DNA of 64,000 bases, from contig NZ_CP093341.1 of assembly GCF_022637455.1 (NCBI RefSeq), positions 930,001 to 994,000 of the forward strand. Direction: 5' to 3'. Position numbers and translations under genes: made by a program. The notes under the pieces are model-generated. The model saw only the letters and a list, made by a program, of their open reading frames with translations, did no database searches and was not told the origin of the DNA. The DNA comes from Lysobacter sp. S4-A87. Lineage in GTDB: Bacteria; Pseudomonadota; Gammaproteobacteria; Xanthomonadales; Xanthomonadaceae. Below, in pieces: positions 57,501 to 64,000 of the stretch (position 1 is the stretch's first letter; the number at the start of each line of letters is the position of its first letter).

Positions 57501-58903
57501 ACGACGGCATTGAACAGCGCTACCGACATCACGCCGCCATTGGGCGCGTGCTGCGCGATCGTGCGGGCCAGGCCACCGATGCTCGGCACGTTCTCCTCGT
57601 TGACGACAACGACGCCTCCGTTGAGCAGCGCGCCCCAGATCTCCAGGCCGGAGATATCGAAACCCAGCGGTGCCGCATGCAGCATCCGCGTCTGCGCATC
57701 CAGCGCCATGTAGTCGACACCGTGCGCGCGCCGCAGCAGCGAACGGTGGCGAACTTCGACGCCCTTGGGCGTGCCGGTGGAGCCGGAAGTGAACAACAGG
57801 TACGCGAGCGAATCCGCGTCGGTCCCGCACTCGCCGCTCCACACCGGCTCGTCGCCATGGACGGGCACCTTGACCACCGTGTCAGGCAGCAGCAGCGTGG
57901 TGCCGTCGGCAACGACCACGGCATGGACCTGGGCATCGCCGAGCATGAATGCCACGCGCTCGGCCGGCAGCGACGGTTCCAGCGGAAGGTAGGCAGCACC
58001 GCACTTGAGCACGCCGAGAAGGGTGACGATGGAATCCACCGAGCGCGGCACGGCCATGCCCACGACCTGCCCTGTCGTGACGCCGGCGTTGCGCAGCCGG
58101 GTGGCCAGCGAGCCGGCGCGGCGATCGAGTTCGGCGTAGGTCAACGACGAACGCGAGTCGACGACCGCGATGGCATCCGGCGTCTGCGCGCAGGCTTGGG
58201 CGAAGCGGGCATGGACGGTGCCGTCCTGGGTGCGCGCGGCCGGAGCGGTGCTCCACTCGCGCAGCTGCCGTTCGCGCTCGACGGGATCGACCACTTCGAT
58301 GGCATCGCTGGACAGCTCCGGGGAAGCCACGGTGGCCTGCAGAACGCGCAGCACGCAGCCGGCCAGCAGCGTGGTCGCGGCAACCGAGAGCGGAGCCCGG
58401 AACACGACTTCCAGGGTGGCTTGCGAACCCAGCCGCAGGCACCACGAAGACGCAGCGCCCTCATCCGTCTGCCCTCCGGAGACACTGGCCCACAGCACCG
58501 GAGCGGCCTGGCCGTCGACGGATTCCGCCTGGCCGATGCTTGCGCGCAGCGACGACAGCGCGCCGTCAACCCGGACGCGCGCCTGGCGTGCGCCATCGGC
58601 GCCGACGATGCGCACCGTCACTTCATCGGCACCGCCCAGGCGCGACTCGACCAGCGCCAGCGCCGTCGCGAGCCGGCACGCCGTAGCCGCCGAATCCGCC
58701 GCATCGGCGGCCTGCGCTTCGCGCAATGCCTGCGCCAGCGTCGCCTCGACGGAGAACGCCAGGGTGCCCTGCTGCTGGCCGGCCAGGCTCGCCGCCGACT
58801 GCGGCAGCACATCCAGGAGCGATGAGTCGAATGCATCGGGCAAACCGCCCGTGCGAACCTGCGACGCTGCCATCGTTCCAGCCGTTCCAGCCTGCGTGCT
58901 CAT
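51563..58903 (-). CDS. Hybrid NRPS-PKS with fused aminotransferase (A-PCP-KS-AT-ACP-AMT)
   Basis: The start at 58903 (MSTQAGTAGTMAAS, GGGAG upstream) gives 2446 residues. In order: about 235 residues resembling the second half of a condensation domain without HHxxxDG; adenylation (TSGSTG about 372; NGYGPTECT); carrier (GGSSLLAV, Ser about 765); ketosynthase (TACSTSL, Cys about 1001); acyltransferase (GHSVGE, Ser about 1443); ACP (LGLDSLM, Ser about 1779); Ala/Pro-rich linker; and a class III PLP aminotransferase (TYGKVIGGGFP, Lys about 2231). This is the mycosubtilin/iturin-like arrangement that builds a beta-amino acyl chain. It should activate an acid, extend it with a malonyl unit, aminate the beta-keto group and pass it to the NRPS. 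A-domain substrate is not clear (pocket read D-I-L-S-L-G-G-I-L). Confidence 0.92.
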   Translation of the reverse strand: MSTQAGTAGTMAASQVRTGGLPDAFDSSLLDVLPQSAASLAGQQQGTLAFSVEATLAQALREAQAADAADSAATACRLATALALVESRLGGADEVTVRIVGADGARQARVRVDGALSSLRASIGQAESVDGQAAPVLWASVSGGQTDEGAASSWCLRLGSQATLEVVFRAPLSVAATTLLAGCVLRVLQATVASPELSSDAIEVVDPVERERQLREWSTAPAARTQDGTVHARFAQACAQTPDAIAVVDSRSSLTYAELDRRAGSLATRLRNAGVTTGQVVGMAVPRSVDSIVTLLGVLKCGAAYLPLEPSLPAERVAFMLGDAQVHAVVVADGTTLLLPDTVVKVPVHGDEPVWSGECGTDADSLAYLLFTSGSTGTPKGVEVRHRSLLRRAHGVDYMALDAQTRMLHAAPLGFDISGLEIWGALLNGGVVVVNEENVPSIGGLARTIAQHAPNGGVMSVALFNAVVDESPELFVNFRDLLIGGEALSADHVRRMQPLAPALRIGNGYGPTECTILCTQYPIPALTPEVSSIPIGRPVQDTSVYVLNPRRQLVPVGVIGELCVGGAGVARGYLNRPELNAGRFVPDPFGAPGEVLYRTGDHVRYRADGLLEFVGRTDAQVKIRGYRIELTEIEAVLARHPSVASCVVEARADFPGEKRLVAYYVAATTGNGATPQQLRAHLSASLPHFMVPTRYVCLDELPLTANAKVDRRALPAPDRRRPELTCDYAPPATPLETRICEAFGALLDIEGVGRNDNFFELGGSSLLAVRLAEQIRNEGWQDAASAARIRVAATTIFQHPTVAALAAAIDGSGGAVRQRVAKSRVLDNREPIAVIAMAGRFPGADDVEGFWDNLLQGRDTISKFRIDELDPAVSAAERSDPAYVAARGVIDGVEMFDAAFFGIGPREAELMDPQQRIFLELCWECLERGGHAPDATTVPVGVFAGMNNATYFQRHASAHPELINRVGALQVMLGNEKDYIATRVAHKLNLNGPAISLNTACSTSLVAICQAVDSLQSGLCDMALAGGIAVTCPPRSGYLYQEGSMLSPDGHTRTFDANARGTVFGDGAAVVLLKRLSDAVADGNHVFAVIRGAALNNDGSNRASFTAPSSEGQAAVIAMAHDRAGIDPRSISYVEAHGTATPLGDPIEIEGLTRAFRRGTADTGFCRIGSLKSNVGHLVTAAGAAGVIKTALALDEKRIPASIHFDSANPTIDFAASPFVVNAQLSPWHSDGGPRRAGVSSFGLGGTNAHVVMEEAPEQAPSTPAQDPQLLVLSARTPAALGAAVTRLADHLQANPHENLADVAWTLAVGRKAFSHRIAVVADDNAGAIAALRDPDAQAEAARSRPARAGEVVFMFPGQGATYPGMGRSLYEREEAFRDALDECAMIARDVLGFDLREAMFDEDAQRLLPTSVMQPATFAIEYSLARTWMSRGVMPSAMIGHSVGEFVAATLAGVFTLSDALRLVARRGALMQAQPQGAMLSVRLPADSLRSRLPEGISLAAENSPLASVVAGPGEAVARFQAELEAEGVACRALRTSHAFHSAMMEAVVAPFREAVAAVSMNAPSLPVVSTVTGAWLDAATATSPDYWARHLREPVSFSPALQTLLDVPTRVLLEVGPRTTLNALARQQPAVQKQRMATVSTLSDSPENELRDLRAASGRLWSQGVAIDPASFDRRERRLRLRLPTYPFERQRYWVEAVTHATSNVIPHPAIATTPKLEPVMPQSALPAAAPSAQPEAGSARRDRLIGQLRGLFENVAGFDMADADTDTNFIELGLDSLMLTQVALQLQKTFPVSIGFRQLMGECSSLQRLVSAIDAQLPPDAVAAPVAPPPASVQAPAAAATATAPMAMAMPTLDGGNDFTRQVIAQQMQLMSQQLALLSGGAVAAPVAVSAPVQQPVAPAPVVATPAASSPAAASDAGDEDVAAPQIKYDIKKAFGAIARIDNNAQFELNPQQRRKLDAFMSRYIARTRKSKDYTQEHRGHLADPRVVNGFRPLVKEIVYQIVVERSKGSHVQDLDGNDYVDALNGFGMSLFGWQPEFVLDAVRKQLDLGYEIGPQHPVAGEVAQLICEVTGHERAALCNTGSEAVLGALRVARTVTARSTVVLFTGSYHGIVDEVIVRGTKSLRAVPAAPGILRNTSENVLVLDYGTPESLEIIRSRASEIAAILIEPVQSRRLDFRPVEFLKDLRQITSDNGALLIFDEVVTGFRANPGGVQSIFGIKADLATYGKVIGGGFPIGVIAGKREYMDALDGGHWQYGDDSVPTVGVTYFAGTFVRHPLALVAAKAVLEHFKREGGALQQGLNARTEAMVADINAFCAEAGAPVSVKQFASVWKTHFHENHPLQDLLFALMRSRGIHILDNFPCFLTTAHSDEDIAKIATAYKESVVEMQDMEFLPRNSATPRTVMDASKPVVPGARIGREPDGTPAWFVPNPEQPGKYMKVSA

Positions 58904-59287
58904 GCAACTTTGCTCCCAAGTTTCGTCTGGCAACGGCCGCTTCCTGCCCCGCTGGCAGCCATTACGTGCAAATCCGGCACGAACGGCCGACGGCATGGTT
59001 GCGCCATCCGCGCTTGCGCCATCTGGATTCGGATCTGCAGGCGGGTGGATGGCCCGAGGCCGCGCATCGTGTCCGGCGTGCCGTCACGGGCGGCGCATTG
59101 ATGCGTAGCTCCAACCCCGGACGACACCCGCTCCGACTCCCTGTCCTGCAAGACGCGTTCTGGTGGAAACGCAGGCACCCACCGGTCCTTCCGCCCCAAT
59201 CACCTGATCAAACGGTTCGCGCCGCCTTCAGCGGCCATGCAATGGAAGAAAACACAGGCTAGGATTAGCGCGACCCGGGGGGCCTCC
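58904..59287. other. Divergent intergenic region, PKS operon / J-domain gene
   Basis: The 384-bp gap should carry the promoter of the 16.8-kb PKS-NRPS operon (-) and of the J-domain gene (+). A -10-like TAGGAT (59260-59265) precedes the latter but has no matching -35. No operator or coding signal could be identified by eye. A 9-bp direct repeat (58874-58891) lies just inside the PKS start. Confidence 0.5.
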
Positions 59288-59968
59288 ATGAGTCAGGACT
59301 TCGCGCTCTTGTACTACCAGCTCGGCCTTGAGCCCGGCTGCAGTCTCGAAGACCTCAAGCGTGCCTACCGCGTGCGTGTCGGCGAGCTTCATCCGGACCG
59401 GCACCTGGACAAGGCCGCATCGGCCGACACGCACCTGGCGCTGACCGAGCTCACCGCGCTCTACTCCAAGGCCATCCGCTTCCATCGCATCCATGGCCGC
59501 CTGCCCGGCGCTGCGCCCAAGGTCACGGTCCACGCTGCGCGCGGCTTCGAAGCTGCCGCGCCGCCCCCGGGGCCACGCACCGCGACGCTCGACGACCGCG
59601 TGTCGCAGAACCACACACCGGCACTGGCGACGATCACGGTGCTGGCATTGATCGTGATCATGGTGGCGCTGCACTGGTCGGAGAACCAGGTTGCGAAAAA
59701 GGCCGAAGAAGACCTCCAGGCCCAGCAACAGACCGTGCGCACTGCCGGCACGGAGCAGCCGATCCTCGAACTGGGCATGGAAGAGGCCGCGGTGATCTCG
59801 ATCCAGGGTGCCCCGGTGCTGGTCCAGGACAACGTCTGGAACTACGGCTCGTCCTGGGTGCGCTTCGAGGAAGGTCACCTGGTGGACTGGAGCAGCGTGC
59901 CGCCGAACCGGCTGATGACGCTGACGCCCAGGCCGGTGCGCGAGGAAGCCGAAGAAGAAGCCAACTAG
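59288..59968 (+). CDS. Membrane-anchored J-domain protein
   Basis: The 226-residue product starts with a J domain (residues 1-65: YYQLGLEPGCSLEDLKRAYR, HPD motif in GELHPDRHL), so it should recruit an Hsp70 partner. A proline-rich linker and one membrane helix (LATITVLALIVIMVAL, about residue 120) follow, then a domain of about 80 residues with ELGMEEAAVISIQGAPVLVQ and NYGSSWVRFEEGHLVDWSS, which I do not recognise (resembling small repeats in YdgA/SmpA-like periplasmic parts). ATG at 59288 follows GGGGGGCC. It is divergent from the PKS operon and stops 14 bp from the convergent sugar transferase gene. Confidence 0.78.
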   Translation: MSQDFALLYYQLGLEPGCSLEDLKRAYRVRVGELHPDRHLDKAASADTHLALTELTALYSKAIRFHRIHGRLPGAAPKVTVHAARGFEAAAPPPGPRTATLDDRVSQNHTPALATITVLALIVIMVALHWSENQVAKKAEEDLQAQQQTVRTAGTEQPILELGMEEAAVISIQGAPVLVQDNVWNYGSSWVRFEEGHLVDWSSVPPNRLMTLTPRPVREEAEEEAN

Positions 59969-59982
59969 CCGGTCGAAGCCGG

Positions 59983-61377
59983 TCAGCGTGCCCCACGCTG
60001 GAACAGCACCACCTCGACCGTCTGCAGCAGGATGATCAGGTCGAATGCCAGGCCGTGGTTCTTGACGTAGAACAGGTCGAACTTGAGCTTCTCCTCGGCA
60101 TCGCGCACCGAAGCCCCGTACGGGTAGCGCAACTGCGCCCATCCGGTCAGGCCCGGCTTCACGCAATGGCGCACCGCGTAGTAGCGGATCTCACGGCTGA
60201 GCATGTCGACGAACTGCGGGCGTTCCGGCCGCGGACCGACGATGCTCATCTCGCCGCGCAGGATGTTGAACAGCTGCGGCAGCTCGTCCAGGCGGGTCAT
60301 GCGGATGAAACGGCCGACCCGGGTGGTGCGATCGTCGCCGGTCTGCGCCCAGCGGGCGACGCCGTCGTTCTCGGCATCCACGCGCATGCTGCGGAACTTG
60401 ATCAGCTCGAACGGGCGGCCACCTTCGCCGATGCGAGTCTGCTGGTAGAGGATCGGGCCGTTCGATTCCAGGCGGACGCAGATCGCCACCAGCGCCATCA
60501 GCGGCCAGGTGACCATCAGCAGCGCGCCGGCGGCGAGCACGTCGAAGAAGCGCTTGTTCATGCAGCGCGAGGTCGAATGGTCGAAACCGCCGGAGAACAC
60601 CAGCCACGAGGGATCGACCAGGTTGGTGGTGACGATGCCGGCCTCGCGTTCGAAGAATGTCGACAGGTCGGTCATGGTGACGCCGAGCTGCACGCAGGCC
60701 AGCATCTCGTCCATCGGCAGGCCGCCGCGGCGCTCGTCCGGAGCCACCACCACTTCGCTGATCTGCAGGCGGTGGGTCAGTTCGGCCAGCCCATCGGAAG
60801 GGGGCACGAGCAGGTTGGCGGGCACCGCCGCTTCCTGCCCCGGAATCGGCACATAACCGACCAGGGTGAAGGCACGACGATCGCTGTTGCGGCGCAGCCG
60901 GTTGTTGATCAGGTTGGCGTTGTGGCCGGCGCCGAGCACCAGCACGCGGCGGCGGAACAGGTCGCCGGCGAACACCTGCAGCACGCCCAGCCGAAGCAGG
61001 GCCATGCCGCCCAATGCCAGGATCAGCGCGATCACGATGACGCCACGGCCGATGTACGCCGCCGGCACCAGGTAATACAGCACCATCAGGCCGACGCCGC
61101 CGATCGCGAACGAGACCAGCATGCGCAGCGCGAACTCGAACCGGTTCAGGCGCCCGTGCACCTCGTACAGTCCCAGCGCCGCCATGGCCGTGGTGACGAA
61201 CATCGCCACCAGGAAGGCCCTGACCGCGAGGTTCTCGGAGAAGATCTCATGGCCCTCCGGGTCGTTCATGAAACGCAGCCACGCCGCGCCTGCAACCGCC
61301 GCCATCACCAGCAACAGTTCCAGCAACCAGATGAGCACCAGCGCCCGGTTCTTGAGACTTGCCTTGCCGAAGACCAT
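59983..61377 (-). CDS. Initiating sugar-phosphate transferase (EpsB/WbaP-type, exosortase-associated family)
   Basis: The 464-residue protein transfers a sugar-1-phosphate to undecaprenyl phosphate, starting the repeat unit. Four N-terminal helices are followed by a Rossmann-like domain with VLVLGAGHNANLI, the segment FFEREAGIVTTNLVDPSWLV (diagnostic for the family in exosortase-type loci), one more helix, and the catalytic domain with LIKFRSMRVDAE, RLDELPQLFNILRGEMSIVG and GPRPERP. The start at 61377 (MVFGKASLKNRAL) has GGAG upstream; a longer frame to 61536 is not family-like. Confidence 0.93.
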   Translation of the reverse strand: MVFGKASLKNRALVLIWLLELLLVMAAVAGAAWLRFMNDPEGHEIFSENLAVRAFLVAMFVTTAMAALGLYEVHGRLNRFEFALRMLVSFAIGGVGLMVLYYLVPAAYIGRGVIVIALILALGGMALLRLGVLQVFAGDLFRRRVLVLGAGHNANLINNRLRRNSDRRAFTLVGYVPIPGQEAAVPANLLVPPSDGLAELTHRLQISEVVVAPDERRGGLPMDEMLACVQLGVTMTDLSTFFEREAGIVTTNLVDPSWLVFSGGFDHSTSRCMNKRFFDVLAAGALLMVTWPLMALVAICVRLESNGPILYQQTRIGEGGRPFELIKFRSMRVDAENDGVARWAQTGDDRTTRVGRFIRMTRLDELPQLFNILRGEMSIVGPRPERPQFVDMLSREIRYYAVRHCVKPGLTGWAQLRYPYGASVRDAEEKLKFDLFYVKNHGLAFDLIILLQTVEVVLFQRGAR

Positions 61378-61574
61378 GAAACCGCACTCCCGCGGGGGGC
61401 ATGCAAGACCCGATCGTTGCGGGCTGCATGCGGTTGACGCACACGCTGCGTGGGGGCTCCACGGCATCGCGTGCCATGGCAACCGTGCATTGCGTCGAGG
61501 GGTGTGGGCGGATCTGGTCAGGATGGCTGTCGCCATCTCCCCGGCCGTCGTTGCCTATCCCCTCAACGACTGAC

Positions 61575-62363
61575 TCACGACACGTACAACGCCGGCTCGG
61601 CGACCACCCGGCCACCGACCGGTCGCAACCAGACGCCTTCGATCACCGCATCCACCGGCGCGGCAACAGCGGCGCTCCAGCGCGCACCAATCTCCAGCAT
61701 CGACAACCGCACCGGACCGGCGTTGTCGGCCGTCGACGCAGTCAACGGCAGGACCGCGCCGTCGGCCGCGACAAAACTGGTCATTTCACGCTCAAGGCCG
61801 ATGCCTTCGGCCTTCAGCAACGCTTCCTTGCGCACCCATAGCGCCAGCAGCTCACGGCTGTAGAGCGGCTCGCGCAGCCCGGCGAGCTGGCGCGCCTCTG
61901 ACGCGTGGCAGACACTGGTCGATACCTGCGGCAACTCGCTCGCACGTAGCGACGGTTCGATGTCGATGCCCACCGGCCCCATCGCGCAGACGGCGAAGGC
62001 GGCCACGCCCTCGGCGTGGCTGAGGCTGGTGTGCAATGCCATGCCGGGCAGGCATGGGCAGCCACGCTCGTCGCGCGACAGCGGCACCTCTGCCGCCGGA
62101 ATGCCGAGCACGCCGGCCAGCACCATTCGGTGCAGGGCGTAGGCAATGGTCAATGCTTCGCGGTCGGCCGGCAGTCGCCGATGCAGCACGCGCGAGCGTT
62201 CGGCCGGATCGAGCAGGGTCCAGGCTTCGTCCAGCCAGGACTGCCACGCCTCAAGCTCGGCGAACGCGACCACGCACGAGCGCGCCCGCGAGGGCCGCAG
62301 GTCCGGCGCGGCGGGCATGGCGCCAGGCACTCCGAGCGGGCGCACGGGCACGATCAGTGTCAT
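61575..62363 (-). CDS. 4'-phosphopantetheinyl transferase (Sfp/AcpT superfamily)
   Basis: This 262-residue enzyme attaches phosphopantetheine to carrier-protein serines, so it can activate all five carrier domains of the neighbouring PKS and NRPS. Signatures are VGIDIEP (metal-binding Asp and Glu) and ALWVRKEALLKAEGIGL (WxxKEAxxK). Sequence between the motifs is shorter than in Sfp of Bacillus. ATG at 62363 gives the family-like start; the frame extends to 62507 without matching the family. It lies 197 bp upstream of the sugar transferase on the same strand. Confidence 0.92.
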   Translation of the reverse strand: MTLIVPVRPLGVPGAMPAAPDLRPSRARSCVVAFAELEAWQSWLDEAWTLLDPAERSRVLHRRLPADREALTIAYALHRMVLAGVLGIPAAEVPLSRDERGCPCLPGMALHTSLSHAEGVAAFAVCAMGPVGIDIEPSLRASELPQVSTSVCHASEARQLAGLREPLYSRELLALWVRKEALLKAEGIGLEREMTSFVAADGAVLPLTASTADNAGPVRLSMLEIGARWSAAVAAPVDAVIEGVWLRPVGGRVVAEPALYVS

Positions 62364-62676
62364 CCGACACCCCGCGCCGTGTTGAATCCCCGTGCCATCT
62401 GTTCCCCCTGCCCGGCCTTGCGCCAGCTCACTGTCGATCACGACTACCCTCAACGCGGGAGCGCACGTGCTCAGGCCAAGTCGCCCATGGCGGGCCGCTT
62501 GCGGCACCTTCGCGTCGCCCGCGCGTCCTGTTCCGGCCCCGCTGCGCGTTATCTGCTGCGAGGCCGGATATCACCACCGTGATGTCGCCTCCCACAGGGG
62601 CCACCATGCGCGAACGCCAGCACAGCCATCCGTCCACGCCTTCGCGCGGCGCGTGCCGCGTCGGCGCCTGAGCACC
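62364..62676. other. Divergent intergenic region, PPTase / sugar dehydrogenase
   Basis: This 313-bp gap holds a dyad, GATATCAC-N4-GTGATGTC (62567-62586), about 90 bp before the dehydrogenase start; it could be an operator. No clear promoter pair was found. No coding sequence is supported. Confidence 0.45.

Positions 62677-64000
<1,324 letters not shown>

Noticed and set aside
58904-59280. Short plus- and minus-strand frames in the PKS / J-domain gap
   Set aside because: No family-like sequence or ribosome site; the region is better explained as divergent promoters.
62383-62397. Sigma-54-like promoter upstream of the PPTase gene (TGGCACG on the minus strand)
   Set aside because: The -24 half matches, but the -12 half reads TTCA instead of TTGC, losing the essential GC.

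Overview
The window is about 64 kb of high-GC DNA from a gammaproteobacterium, most likely a member of the Xanthomonadaceae (Lysobacter/Luteimonas type). The pointers are the gene order pcnB-folK-panB-panC-panD, a two-cysteine PrxQ/Bcp of the Xanthomonas type (C48/C84), an Ax21-like outer-membrane protein with a Clp/CRP-type site upstream, and palindromic repeats of a kind frequent in this family. No rRNA, phage, insertion sequence or CRISPR array was seen. All assignments come from reading translated sequence and motifs; no database search was run.

Region 1 (1-13.4 kb) is housekeeping: the end of queG; a minus-strand run pcnB-folK-panB-panC-panD-pgi (RNA polyadenylation, folate, pantothenate, glycolysis); tRNA-Glu(CTC) with promoter and terminator; ferredoxin fdxA; dapA with a BamC-like lipoprotein; gcvR; bcp; a PIN-PhoH ATPase; thiD; and an alpha/beta hydrolase. 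Region 2 (13.4-24.4 kb) is a complete Kdp potassium system, kdpFABC-kdpDE, headed by a TorF-type porin and followed by a membrane sulfatase-fold transferase. Three loci of one palindromic repeat lie in the first 19 kb and none in the rest.

Region 3 (24.4-64 kb) is one large surface-polysaccharide locus. galE (minus) is divergent from a tightly overlapping plus-strand operon of eleven genes (25.8-38.0 kb): polysaccharide export lipoprotein, Wzz/GNVR chain-length protein, a CpsD-like ATPase without its P-loop lysine, an EpsL-like beta-barrel, two glycosyltransferases, an O-antigen ligase/polymerase-like protein, two polysaccharide deacetylases, a GT2 and a GT4 enzyme. An Ax21-like barrel, a YdcF-type protein and a secreted beta-helix protein follow. 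Further on are an EpsB/WbaP-type initiating sugar phosphotransferase, an Sfp-type phosphopantetheinyl transferase, and a UDP-GlcNAc/UDP-glucose dehydrogenase that runs off the end. The set resembles exosortase-A-associated (EpsE/F/G/L-type) exopolysaccharide loci, but no exosortase is in the window.

The most unusual part is a 16.8-kb minus-strand operon (58903-42108) inside this locus. It runs hybrid NRPS-PKS with a fused aminotransferase, then NRPS, two alpha/beta hydrolases and a Wzx-like flippase, and every junction is a 4-bp ATGA stop/start overlap. A nonribosomal peptide/polyketide line is thus translationally coupled to a polysaccharide-type flippase, with the carrier-protein-activating enzyme close by. 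I infer either an acyl/peptidyl-decorated exopolysaccharide or a small peptide-polyketide exported by a flippase-family transporter. It is the best candidate here for an undescribed system.
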